A stretch of DNA of 64,000 nucleotides from CBDHDJ01 sp965261645. GTDB lineage: Bacteria; Pseudomonadota; Alphaproteobacteria; SHVV01. The DNA lies in NCBI GenBank assembly GCA_965261645.1, contig CBDHDJ010000004.1, positions 62,001 through 126,000 of the forward strand. The letters are read 5' to 3'. The notes beneath the pieces are model-generated. The model searched no databases. It worked only from the letters and a program-made list of their open reading frames with translations, and was not told the origin of the DNA. Position numbers and translations under genes: made by a program. Positions 8,595 through 16,985 of the stretch are shown here, one piece after another; position 1 is the first letter of the stretch, and the number at the start of each line of letters is the position of its first letter.

Positions 8595-9140
8595 TCAGCT
8601 CGAGGAGCGCTTCGCCTTTTGCGCCCGCCGCACCGGTGGGCCGAAGACATGGGGCGGCCGCGCCTCGGGGGCAGCCTGGGCACTCACCGGGCGGCGGGCG
8701 AAGCGGCCCAGGCTCAGCACCCGGTCGTACATGATGATGGCGCCCGCGGTGGCAACGTTGAGGCTGAAGCTGGTCGGGATGCGGACGATGTGGGCGCAGC
8801 GCGCCACGAGCTCGGTGGAAAGCGTGCAGCGCTCCGGTCCGAAGACGTAAGCGGCCGACTGGGGATGGTGGAAGGTGGGCAGCTCGACCGCCTCGTCGAG
8901 TAGCTCGACGCCTACCAGCTGGCAGCCTTTCGGCAGGCGCATCGACTCGCTATCGGTGAAACTGTAAAACGGCAGATGTTTGGGCGTGGACGAGGTATCG
9001 GACTTGGCCGCGCGGGGAGAATAGGCGGTATCGATGGTGAAGATGAAGCTCGCGCCGAAGGCATGGGCGGACCGGAACAAGTTACCGACATTCATCGGCT
9101 TGCTGACGCGCTCGACGCCGATGCCGAAATATCCGCGCAT
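8595..9140 (-). CDS. SpoU/TrmH-type RNA 2'-O-methyltransferase
   Basis: A 181-residue SPOUT-fold methylase. Motif 1 is KPMNVGNLFRSAHAFGA (N in the RNA-binding loop), motif 2 is AYVFGPERCTLS and motif 3 is IPTSFSLNVATAGAIIMYDR, which forms the SAM-binding trefoil knot. The basic C-terminal tail (PPVRRAQKAKRSSS) may contact RNA. The target nucleotide cannot be told from sequence. It stands alone, divergent from the asparaginase gene 54 bp away. Confidence 0.9.
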   Translation of the reverse strand: MRGYFGIGVERVSKPMNVGNLFRSAHAFGASFIFTIDTAYSPRAAKSDTSSTPKHLPFYSFTDSESMRLPKGCQLVGVELLDEAVELPTFHHPQSAAYVFGPERCTLSTELVARCAHIVRIPTSFSLNVATAGAIIMYDRVLSLGRFARRPVSAQAAPEARPPHVFGPPVRRAQKAKRSSS

Positions 9141-9194
9141 GCAATGTGGTCCCGAAATTTCCCGTGCGGTCCAAGCTTATCGGGTGGCCCGGCA

Positions 9195-10259
9195 ATGACC
9201 AAGTCCCAGGCCCGCGCCGTGATGGCCCATAATAAGGCGGGCGGCGCTGGTCCGCTCATCATAGAGGTCTGGCGCGGGGACCTGGTGGAGAGCCGTCATC
9301 GCGTCGCGGTCGCGGCGGTTGATGGGCGTGGCTCGCTCGTTCTCGAACATGGCGATATCAAGCGGCTGGTTTATCCGCGTTCCGCCGTCAAACCCCTGCA
9401 GGTGCTGCCCCTGATCGAATCGGGTGCGGCCGCCGCGTTTCACGTGAGCGACGAGGAGATCGCATTGGCGTCGGCCTCCCATTCGGGCGAGCCGGGTCAT
9501 GCCGAGGTGGCTCGTCGTTGGCTCGAGCGGCTCGGCCTCACGGCCGATGATCTGATGTGCGGGACGCATGCGCCGCTCGATACCGATGCCGCGCGGGACT
9601 TGACGGCCAGGGGCGAGCCGGTCAGCGCGGTACATAACAACTGCGCCGGCAAGCACATTGCCATGCTGACGACGGCCCGCCATCTGGGTGTGCCGATCGG
9701 GGACTACATCGCGCCCGATCATCCGGTCCAGATCCGCATTCGCGAGACCATCGGCGAGCTCGCGGCCTGCGATGTCGCGGATGCGCCGGTAGCGGTCGAT
9801 GGCTGCTCGGTGCCTACGGCGGCGCTGACGCTTGACGGCCTCGCGCGGGCGATGGCCGCCTTTGCGGCGCCTGGGGCGCTCCCCGCGCCGCGGTCCGCCG
9901 CGGTCCGCAGGGTCCACGCGGCGATGGTGGCGCACCCCTGGCTGGTGGCCGGTACCGGGCGCTATTGTACCGCCGTGATCGCCGGGACCGAGGGGCGCGT
10001 GCTGGTCAAGACAGGGGCCGAAGGAGTCATGGTGGCGGCCCTGCCGGGACAAGGCATCGGCGCCGCTATCAAGGTCGAGGATGGCGCCAAGCGCGCGGCG
10101 GAGGTCGCCATGACGGGGGTCTTGAGCGGCGTTGGCGTGCTCCGCGAGGCGGACCTCGAACGCTTGGCCGCCTATATTGAGGCACCGGTTGTGAACTGGC
10201 GCGGTGTTCGCACGGGGACCATACGGGCCGCCGCCGGGGCTGCGCCGCGGGAAGGATAA
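9195..10259 (+). CDS. L-asparaginase, Rhizobium etli type II family
   Basis: About 354 residues. The family (PF06089 type) is unrelated to classical E. coli asparaginases. Visible signatures are EVWRGDLVESRH, YPRSAVKPLQVLPL, ASASHSGEPGH (catalytic Ser/His region), LMCGTHAPL, HNNCAGKHIAMLTTA, VDGCSVPTAAL and KTGAEGVM. It hydrolyses asparagine to aspartate and ammonia in the cytosol. The start MTKSQARAVM at 9195 is used; an ATG at 9222 is the alternative. The quinone reductase gene follows after 4 bp, so both are probably in one operon. Confidence 0.93.
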   Translation: MTKSQARAVMAHNKAGGAGPLIIEVWRGDLVESRHRVAVAAVDGRGSLVLEHGDIKRLVYPRSAVKPLQVLPLIESGAAAAFHVSDEEIALASASHSGEPGHAEVARRWLERLGLTADDLMCGTHAPLDTDAARDLTARGEPVSAVHNNCAGKHIAMLTTARHLGVPIGDYIAPDHPVQIRIRETIGELAACDVADAPVAVDGCSVPTAALTLDGLARAMAAFAAPGALPAPRSAAVRRVHAAMVAHPWLVAGTGRYCTAVIAGTEGRVLVKTGAEGVMVAALPGQGIGAAIKVEDGAKRAAEVAMTGVLSGVGVLREADLERLAAYIEAPVVNWRGVRTGTIRAAAGAAPREG

Positions 10260-10263
10260 CGTT

Positions 10264-11247
10264 GTGAAAGCCGTTCTCTGCAAAGAATGGGGCGGGCCCG
10301 AAACGCTCGCATTCGGCGACGTTGAGCCACCGAGCCCGGGCCCCGGCGAGATCAAGGTCGCGGTCAAGGCTGCGGGCGTCAATTTCGCCGATACGCTGAT
10401 GATCGCCGGCACTTATCAGGTCAAGCCGCCTTTCCCGTTCGTCCCTGGGCTCGAGGTGGCGGGCGAGGTCATCGGGTGCGGCGAGGGCGTCAGCCGCGTC
10501 AGGCCGGGAGATCGGGTGATGGGATTCGCCCGCCACGGCTGTTTCGCCGAGGAGGCAGTGGTCGAGGAGATGGCGGCCGTCCCGCTCGCGCCCGAGATCG
10601 ACGATATAACGGCCGCGGCCATGCCCGTGGTCTACGGCACCTCGCATGTCGGGCTGACCTATCGGGCGGGCCTCAAGCCCGATGAAACCCTGCTCGTTCT
10701 AGGCGCCGCCGGCGGTGTCGGCTTGAACGCGGTGGAGATCGGCCGCGCCGTGGGCGCAACGGTGATCGCCGCGGCGAGCAGCACAGAAAAGCTCGCGCTG
10801 GCCGAAACGCACGGCGCCCACCATCTCGTTAACTACGCCGAGGAGGACCTGCGCGAGCGGGTCAAGGCGCTGACCGACGGGCGTGGAGCCGATGTCATCT
10901 TCGATCCCGTCGGCGGCGATGCCTTCGATGCCGCCATGCGCTGCATCGCCTGGGAGGGCCGCATCCTGGTAATCGGCTTTACCAGGGGGCGAATCCCACA
11001 GGCGGCGTGCAATATTGTGCTGGTGAAGAACATCTCGATCGTCGGGTTTCCGTGGGGCGTCTATGCCGGCCACAATCCGGAACTCTTGCGCGATTCCTTG
11101 GCCGAGCTTGTAAGCTGGCATACCGAGGGCAAGGTGAATCCCCATGTCTCGCATGTCCTGCCGTTGGCCGAGGCGGGCCAGGCGCTTGAGCTCTTGATGA
11201 CGCGCCGTTCCACCGGCAAGGTGGTGTTGAGCACGGGCGACGATTGA
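10264..11247 (+). CDS. NAD(P)H:quinone oxidoreductase / zinc-free MDR alcohol dehydrogenase-like
   Basis: A 327-residue medium-chain reductase starting with GTG at 10264. The GroES-like N-terminal domain includes VKAAGVNFADTLMIAGTYQ and PFVPGLEVAGEV. The Rossmann domain includes LGAAGGVGLNAVEIGRAVGA (NADPH binding). Zinc ligands of classical alcohol dehydrogenases are absent, as in QOR/NADPH4-type enzymes, which reduce quinones or enones. It is four bases downstream of the asparaginase gene. Confidence 0.92.
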   Translation: MKAVLCKEWGGPETLAFGDVEPPSPGPGEIKVAVKAAGVNFADTLMIAGTYQVKPPFPFVPGLEVAGEVIGCGEGVSRVRPGDRVMGFARHGCFAEEAVVEEMAAVPLAPEIDDITAAAMPVVYGTSHVGLTYRAGLKPDETLLVLGAAGGVGLNAVEIGRAVGATVIAAASSTEKLALAETHGAHHLVNYAEEDLRERVKALTDGRGADVIFDPVGGDAFDAAMRCIAWEGRILVIGFTRGRIPQAACNIVLVKNISIVGFPWGVYAGHNPELLRDSLAELVSWHTEGKVNPHVSHVLPLAEAGQALELLMTRRSTGKVVLSTGDD

Positions 11248-11287
11248 GACCTCCGGCGCCCTTCGATTCGAGCCGAAAGGACACATC

Positions 11288-13165
11288 ATGGCGGAACGTA
11301 AACCCAGAGCCCGCCGCAAGGCCCGCAAGCCGAAGCAGCGCGGCGATTTTATCCGCGTCGGCACGCTGGATGAGCTGAAACGCAAGCGCATGAAGGTGGT
11401 GAGCGGCCGGCGTTGCCCGATCCTCGTGCTGCACGACAAGGGCGGGCTCCACGCGCTCGACAATCGCTGTCCCCATCTCGGTTTCCCGCTCCATCGCGGG
11501 TCGGTCGAGGACGGCATCCTCACCTGCCATTGGCACCATGCCCGGTTCGACCTCGAGAGCGGCGGCACGTTCGATCTGTGGGCCGACGATGTGCCGACGG
11601 CCAAGGTCGAGGTGCGCGGCGACGAGGTGTGGGTGGCGGCCGATTGCGGCTATCCCGACGAGGGCGGCTATTGGCGCACGCGGCTCGGCGATGCCATGGC
11701 GCACAACCTCGAGCTGGTCGCCGGCAAGGCGGTGCTCGGGCTCCTCGATCAGCGTGTTGCGAACGCCGACATTCTCGCTGACGCCTTTTTGTTCGGCGCC
11801 CGCAATCGCGACGACTGGAACACCGGCTCGACGATTCTGGCCGCGCTGGCCAACGTGGTGCCCGTGCTCGATGAGGACGACCGCTACCTCGCCCTGTTCA
11901 AGGGCATTTGCGAGGTTGCCGGCGATTGCTCGGGCGAGACGCCGCGCCGCGACCGCAAGCCGTTGGCCGAGGCCGCGCCAACGCGCGACACCCTGAAAGG
12001 CTGGCTCCGGCACTGGTCGCTCGTGCGCCACCGCAATGGCGCGGAGCGCACCGTGCTCACCGCCGTTGCGTCAGGCGCGAAGCCTGCCGAGCTCGCCGAG
12101 CTCCTGATCGCCGCCCAGACCGATCGCTATTACTCCGACGGCGGCCACAGCCTCGATTTCATCAACAAAGCGATGGAATGCCTCGATGTCATCGGCTGGC
12201 AGCACGCCGAGGCCATTTTGCCGACGGTGGTCAAGACCATGGTGGCCGCGCGCGGCGAGGAGGAGGCGAACGCGTGGCGCCATCCGGTCGATCTCGTGCC
12301 GCTCCTCGAGGGCGCGTTCGCGGAATTGCCCAAGCTTTTGAAAAATGGAGCCAGGAGGAAGCTCGCCTGGCGGGATCACCGCGCGCTGGCCGAGGCGATT
12401 CTCGGCGAGGAGCCGGAGCCGATCATCGCTGCCCTCAAGGCAGCCATCGCCGCCGGCGCGCAGCCGACGGATCTGTCACGCGCGCTCGCCTATGCCGCCG
12501 CGCTCCGCGTCGCGCGCTTCGGCACCTCGAACGAGTTCTCCGACTGGAACGCCGCGCATCACGCGTTCACCTACTGCAACGCCTTGCATCAGGCGCTGAA
12601 GCGCATCACTTCGGCTGACCACGGCCCGCCCGACGCCCATGGCGATGTGGTGCGCGGTGTCTTCCATGGCGCCATGGCGGTCTACCTCAACCGCTTCCTC
12701 AACGTGCCGCCGGCCCGCCTGCCCGAGGAGGAGCCCGCAGCGCTGGCCGAGTTGCCACGGGAGGCTGCGGCGCTCCGCCAAGACCTGCTTGATGTGATGG
12801 ACCGCCAGCAGCAGGTCGAGCCAGCGGCGCGGCTCGTCGCCCGCTATCTGGGCGAGGGTCACGATCCTGCCGGTATCATCGCCACACTCGGCCACGCGCT
12901 GTTGCGCGAGGACGCCGGCTTTCACATGTTCCAGATGTACGAGGCGGGCGTTCAGCAGTACCGCGAGTGGGCGGGTGAGCCCGAAGGCGCCCACATCCTC
13001 ATCGCGATGGCTCGCTTTCTCGCCGCCCATTCGCCGACCCAGCGCGCGCAACTCCAGACGGCGATGATCGCGCGCCGGCTCCATCGCGGGGCGAGCGTCC
13101 ATGAGGGCGATGGCGGAGATGGCGTGGACGAAGCGGACGCGTATTCCGATCAGGCCGCGGAGTAG
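11288..13165 (+). CDS. Rieske [2Fe-2S] domain protein with long helical C-terminal domain
   Basis: A 625-residue cytosolic protein. After a very basic N-terminus (ERKPRARRKARKPKQR), residues 20-115 form a Rieske ferredoxin-like domain with ligands C61-P-H63 and C80-x2-H83 (RCPHLGFPLHRG and CHWHHARF). The remaining 500 residues are alpha-helical, rich in histidine and acidic residues (DRYYSDGGHSLDFI, NAWRHPVDLVPLLEG, GVFHGAMAVYLNRFLNVPPA, EDAGFHMFQMYEA), and belong to no domain I can name. The gene follows the MDR reductase after 40 bp. The Rieske domain may pass electrons to a metal centre in the helical part; that is inference. No signal peptide is seen. Confidence 0.8.
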   Translation: MAERKPRARRKARKPKQRGDFIRVGTLDELKRKRMKVVSGRRCPILVLHDKGGLHALDNRCPHLGFPLHRGSVEDGILTCHWHHARFDLESGGTFDLWADDVPTAKVEVRGDEVWVAADCGYPDEGGYWRTRLGDAMAHNLELVAGKAVLGLLDQRVANADILADAFLFGARNRDDWNTGSTILAALANVVPVLDEDDRYLALFKGICEVAGDCSGETPRRDRKPLAEAAPTRDTLKGWLRHWSLVRHRNGAERTVLTAVASGAKPAELAELLIAAQTDRYYSDGGHSLDFINKAMECLDVIGWQHAEAILPTVVKTMVAARGEEEANAWRHPVDLVPLLEGAFAELPKLLKNGARRKLAWRDHRALAEAILGEEPEPIIAALKAAIAAGAQPTDLSRALAYAAALRVARFGTSNEFSDWNAAHHAFTYCNALHQALKRITSADHGPPDAHGDVVRGVFHGAMAVYLNRFLNVPPARLPEEEPAALAELPREAAALRQDLLDVMDRQQQVEPAARLVARYLGEGHDPAGIIATLGHALLREDAGFHMFQMYEAGVQQYREWAGEPEGAHILIAMARFLAAHSPTQRAQLQTAMIARRLHRGASVHEGDGGDGVDEADAYSDQAAE

Positions 13166-13171
13166 GGCTCA

Positions 13172-13307
13172 GCTGACGCCGAGCCCCGGCTGCCGCTCGC
13201 ACCTCGTCCTCATCGCGACGGACTTGGACGCGGACCACATCGAGGCCGCGTTTTGCCGCCTCATCCGCGTTGCGGCCCGAGCGCCTGGATTTGATGCGCA
13301 TGGCTGA
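13172..13307 (+). pseudogene. Possible remnant of a CobW-type GTPase C-terminus
   Basis: In the frame ending at TGA 13307 the peptide RSHLVLIATDLDADHIEAAF, followed by CRLI, resembles the last strand and helix of CobW/YjiA-family GTPases, which end in a segment like RLVFIGRDLD. There is no start or upstream domain. If real it is the tail of a deleted gene between the Rieske gene and the GMC oxidoreductase, whose start it overlaps. The match is short and recalled from memory, so confidence is low. Confidence 0.3.
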
Positions 13308-14369
13308 ATCGTTCGACTACATCATCGTCGGTGCGGGTTCCGCCGGATGCGTCCTCGCCCATCGGCTGAGCGAGGATCCGCATATACGGGTTCTGCTCAT
13401 CGAAGCCGGAGGAAAGGACAATAAACTCCACATCCACATTCCAGCGGGCATGCTGAAAGCCGCAACCACCGAAGAAATCCTTTGGCCGTACCGGAGTGAA
13501 CCCGAGCCCCGGCTGAACCACCGGCGGTTCTTGCAACAGCGGGGCAAGGTCCTTGGCGGCTCGGCCTCCATCAACTCGATGGTGTACATGCGTGGCAACG
13601 CGATGGACTACGACAACTGGGTCCAAATGGGCGCCGCAGGTTGGTCCTACGCCGAGGTGCTACCGTATTTCAGAAAATCGGAGACCTTCGATGGTGGTTC
13701 CGATGCCTATCGCGGAAATACGGGACCCCTTGCGGTACGTCGCGCCACCTTCCCGGGGCCCTTGTTCGATACTTTCATCCAAGCCGGCCTCGAGGCTGGC
13801 TATCCTCGGAGCGCCGACCTCAACGGCTATCAGCAGGAAGGATTCGGGCCCGGAGATGCGACGATCAGGAACGGGCGCCGTTCGAGCACCGCGCGGGCTT
13901 ATCTTCAACCCATCCTGGAGCGTCCCAACCTGGAAGTCAGGACGAACGCTTTGGTGAGCCGGATCGCGATCGAGAACGGCCGAGCTCGCGGGGTCGTCTT
14001 CGAATGCGCCGGCGAGAGTCGCCAAGTCACCGCTGATCGGGAGGTCATATTGAGCGCTGGCGCCATCAACAGCCCGCAGCTGTTGATGCTGTCTGGGATT
14101 GGCCCCGGCGCGCATCTGCAGGGGCACGGGATCGAGTTGAAGCGGGAGCTTCCCGGGGTCGGGGCGAATCTGATGGATCATCTTTGCGTCAACCTGCAAT
14201 GGGAGTGTACCCAACCGGTCAGTGCGCTGCCCTACACCCGGCTCCCAGGCCGCTGGCTCGCAGGTCTTCAGTGGCTCCTATTCAAGACCGGAGCGGCGGC
14301 CACGACGCATGGTGAAGTGGCCGGTTTTCTGAGAAGCCGGCCTGGCATTCAATGGCCCGATGTCCAAAT
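13300..14369 (+). pseudogene. GMC oxidoreductase (choline-dehydrogenase-like), 5' part, interrupted by IS256-family element
   Basis: This half encodes the FAD-binding N-terminus (FDYIIVGAGSAGCVLAHRLS), the RGKVLGGSASIN motif and the second GMC signature GAINSPQLLMLSGIGPG. At 14361-14369 the reading frame is cut by a mobile element; translation would run into the element and stop at 14400. The rest of the gene is at 15760-16357. Joining 14369 to 15760 gives DVQIQFYPV in frame and a complete protein of about 555 residues, normal for the family, so the insertion is recent. The intact enzyme would oxidise an alcohol with FAD; the substrate is unknown. Confidence 0.93.
14361..14369 (+). repeat. 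Left copy of 9-bp target duplication TGTCCAAAT
   Basis: TGTCCAAAT at 14361-14369 is repeated exactly at 15751-15759 on the other side of the IS256-family element. Eight to nine bases is the known duplication length for this family. Confidence 0.93.
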
Positions 14370-14409
14370 GAGCTATACCCGAAAGTTGGTGATGGGATGA
14401 GATGAGGGC

Positions 14410-14462
14410 GGCGTATCCTGGCGATGTTGGAGTCGCCATTTTCCACGAAGGAGGGATACGCC
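14410..14462 (+). promoter_or_regulatory. Hairpin covering the transposase ribosome binding site
   Basis: GGCGTATCC (14410-14418) is the perfect inverse of GGATACGCC (14454-14462), which ends directly before the transposase ATG at 14463. Inside lies a second perfect pair, TGGCGA (14419-14424) and TCGCCA (14433-14438). A transcript entering from outside would fold this stem and bury the start region next to the AGGAGG at 14449-14454. A transcript starting inside the left arm would not. Such structures protect several other IS families from read-through activation; for this element it is inference. Confidence 0.6.
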
Positions 14463-15719
14463 ATGAGAGAGGATACAGTCGTCCAGCTTCGCCAACCTGG
14501 ATCATTTGAGGACGATCCGCTGACGGAGGTTTTGCGTCTTGGTGCGCGGCGTTTACTTGGGCAAGCGGTGGCGGCGGAAGTTGCCGGTTTTGTCGAGGCG
14601 TATGCGCATCTGACGGACTCGGCCGGCCGCCGTCGGATCGTACGCCACGGGCATTTGCCGGAGCGCGAGATCCAGACCGGCATTGGTCCGGTTGCGGTGC
14701 GCTGTCCCAGGGTGCGCGACCGAGGCGCCGGCGAGACGGGGCCGCGGGTTCGCTTCACCTCACGGATCTTGCCTCCCTATCTCAGGCGCGCCAAGTCGAT
14801 CGAGGAACTCCTGCCCTGGCTTTATCTGAAGGGCATCTCCACGGGCGATTTCTGCGCGGCGCTTGCGGCGCTCTTGGGGCCCGAGGCGCCGGGGCTCTCG
14901 GCCTCGACCATTGCCCGCCTCAAGGAGGTCTGGCAAGGCGAGCTGGAGCATTGGCAACGGCGCGATCTCTCGGCCAAGCGTTATGTCTACTTCTGGGCCG
15001 AGGGCGTCTACTTCTCACCACGGCTCGACCATGACAAGCAATGCATGTGCGTGATCATCGGTGCCGACGAGCTGGGCCGCAAGGAGCTGCTGGCGATCGC
15101 CGACGGCTACCGGGAGAGCGCCCAGTCCTGGCGCGAAGTGCTGCTCGATCTCAAGCGCCGCGGCCTGGCGATTGCGCCCGAGCTGGCCACCGGCGACGGG
15201 GCGCTCGGTTTCTGGAAAGCCTTGCGCGAGGTCTACGGGACGACGCGCGAGCAGCGCTGTTGGGTGCACAAGACCGCCAACGTGCTCAACAAGCTCCCGA
15301 AGTCCGTCCAGCCACGCGCCAAGCAGCACCTACAGGACATCTGGATGGCCGAGACCCGCGCGGTGGCCGAGAAGGCCTTCGACTTCTTCCTCGAGGCCTA
15401 TGGCCCCAAGTACGACAAAGCGGTGGCCTGCCTGGCCAAGGACCGCGACGTGTTGCTCGCCTTCTACGACTTCCCGGCCGAGCACTGGAAGCACATTCGC
15501 ACCACCAATCCCATCGAAAGCACCTTTGCGACCGTGCGCCTCAGGACCACCAAGACCAAGGGCTGCCTCAGCCGCATGACGGCGCTCACCATGGTCTTCA
15601 AGCTGTGCCAGTCGGCCAGCAAGAAGTGGCGTCGCCTGGACGGCTCGAACCAGATCGCCGACATCATTCAAGGCGTCAAATTCAAGGACGGAGAAAAGCT
15701 AACCGAACGCGCCGCCTGA
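14463..15719 (+). CDS. IS256-family transposase
   Basis: A 418-residue DDE transposase preceded by AAGGAGGG. The C-terminal catalytic part matches the family: TGDGALGFWKAL (second D), QRCWVHKTANVLNKLP, LLAFYDFPAEHWKHIRTTNP followed by IESTFATVRLRTTKTKG (E). The first catalytic position, usually D in a WADG- or WVDG-like motif, is E here (FWAEGVYF, codon GAG at 15000-15002). This conservative change could lower or abolish activity. Confidence 0.95.
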   Translation: MREDTVVQLRQPGSFEDDPLTEVLRLGARRLLGQAVAAEVAGFVEAYAHLTDSAGRRRIVRHGHLPEREIQTGIGPVAVRCPRVRDRGAGETGPRVRFTSRILPPYLRRAKSIEELLPWLYLKGISTGDFCAALAALLGPEAPGLSASTIARLKEVWQGELEHWQRRDLSAKRYVYFWAEGVYFSPRLDHDKQCMCVIIGADELGRKELLAIADGYRESAQSWREVLLDLKRRGLAIAPELATGDGALGFWKALREVYGTTREQRCWVHKTANVLNKLPKSVQPRAKQHLQDIWMAETRAVAEKAFDFFLEAYGPKYDKAVACLAKDRDVLLAFYDFPAEHWKHIRTTNPIESTFATVRLRTTKTKGCLSRMTALTMVFKLCQSASKKWRRLDGSNQIADIIQGVKFKDGEKLTERAA

Positions 15720-15750
15720 AACCTGCGTCACCAACTTTTGACAATAGCCC

Positions 15751-15759
15751 TGTCCAAAT
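15751..15759 (+). repeat. Right copy of 9-bp target duplication TGTCCAAAT
   Basis: Exact repeat of 14361-14369. It marks the right boundary of the IS256-family element and the point where the GMC gene resumes. Confidence 0.93.
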
Positions 15760-16357
15760 CCAGTTCTATCCGGTATGCGCCGTGGATGATCTGGCAATCG
15801 CACCGATTGCGCACGGATTTTTGGGCCGCTTGGGACCGCTTCGTCCGAGGAGCCGGGGGCGGATCGAGCTCGGCTCTTCCGATCCGCATCAGGCACCCAA
15901 AATCCACTTCAATTACCTCGCCTGCGAGGAAGACTGGGAGGACATGCGGACGAGCGTGGCGTTGACCCGCGAGGTCTTCCAGCAACCGGCATTTGATGCG
16001 TATCGAGGGCGAGAGATAGTTCCGGGTGTAAACGTCGCCACGCCTGAGTTAATTGATGCTTACATTCGGGAGATCGCGGGGAGCAACTACCATGTTTGCG
16101 GGACGTGCAAGATGGGTAGCGACGATAGGGCGGTCGTCGATCCCGAGTGCCGCGTGCATGGGATAGAGGGCCTCAGGGTCGTCGATGCTTCCGTCATGCC
16201 CCAGATCACGAGCGGAAATACCAATGGCCCGACCATTATGATCGGCGAGAAAGTCGCCGACCACATCAAGGGCAAGCTGGAACCAGCCCAGTCTGTCGAG
16301 TCCTATACTGCTGCGGATTGGGAGCAAACACAGCGCCCGGGTAAACCTGCCCGATAG
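15760..16357 (+). pseudogene. GMC oxidoreductase, 3' part after the insertion
   Basis: This segment continues the frame of the 5' part and encodes the C-terminal GMC domain. SNYHVCGTCKMG contains the catalytic histidine region, RVHGIEGLRVVDASVMP and TSGNTNGPTIMIGEKVADHI are the closing FAD and substrate signatures. It has no start of its own. A stop at 16355-16357 ends the protein 3 bases before the stop of the convergent DinB-like gene. Confidence 0.92.
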
Positions 16358-16360
16358 GGC

Positions 16361-16874
16361 TCAGCGGACGCCGATCTCGAGCAGGTAGAAGAAGAGATCG
16401 AGCGGGGGCGGCGCGATCCCGGTCTGCGACAAGAGATCATGCGCTTGCCCGCGGTGATGCGTCTGATGGTTGAAGAAATTGGCGAGAAACAGGTGCATGG
16501 GCTGCTCATAGGGCTCGCCCACGAGGCCGTGATAGAGAAATGGGGCGGTCAAATCGTCTTCGCTTATGCCGTCGATCAGCGCGATGATCTGCGCATCCTC
16601 CGCGGTGCGGGCGACGCGTAATCCGACAAGATCGCCGTAGAGCTGCTGATCGAGCGCTGTGAGCCCGGAATCGTGGCCGGTGATCCAGCCCACCGCCATG
16701 CGATCGGCGACCAGGCTGTGGTTGAGCGCGCCGTGCAGGCTCTTGAAAAAAAGCCGGGCGCTCTTGCAAGTACTCGGCGTCGCTCAGCTGGCTACAGGCC
16801 TCGAACAACCGCTCGTTGGCCCAGCGGTTGTACTGGGCGAAGGTCTGGAAGTGGGTCTTGAGCACGCTCGACAT
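16361..16874 (-). pseudogene. DinB-family protein, frameshifted
   Basis: The first 40 residues (MSSVLKTHFQTFAQYNRWAN, FEACSQLSDAEYLQERPAFF) lie in one frame. The rest (SLHGALNHSLVADRM, then VGEPYEQPMHLFLANFFNHQ, THHRGQAHDLL) lies in another. The break is an A7 run at 16746-16752 on plus. With six bases the frame joins as ERPAFFKSLHGALNHSLVAD, the standard DinB motif. The metal-binding histidines LNH and HQTHHRG are intact. DinB/YfiT-fold proteins are thiol-dependent transferases or stress proteins of mostly unknown substrate. The single-base excess may be a homopolymer error. Confidence 0.85.
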
Positions 16875-16985
16875 CTGACTCAGCCTCCCATTAGGGAGCG
16901 GTCCAGCGCCATGGCTCCCTCCTTTCACTGCCTTCGAGTATACGGTATCCCCCGCCGGCCCGCGCGGTGCGGCGAGTGAGCAGAT

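Larger units (their letters stand above)
14370..15750 (+). mobile_element. Complete IS256-family insertion sequence, 1381 bp
   Basis: The element is bounded by exact 9-bp direct repeats TGTCCAAAT. Its ends are imperfect inverted repeats: left GAGCTATACCCGAAAGTTGG and right (reverse complement) GGGCTATTGTCAAAAGTTGG, both continuing TGA[T/C]G. It carries a single transposase gene. The GMC oxidoreductase gene is reconstituted in frame when the element and one repeat are removed, so no sequence was lost on insertion. Confidence 0.93.

Noticed and set aside
10979..12031. 350-residue minus-strand ORF across the MDR and Rieske genes
   Set aside because: Antisense to two well supported genes, without motifs or a placed ribosome binding site.
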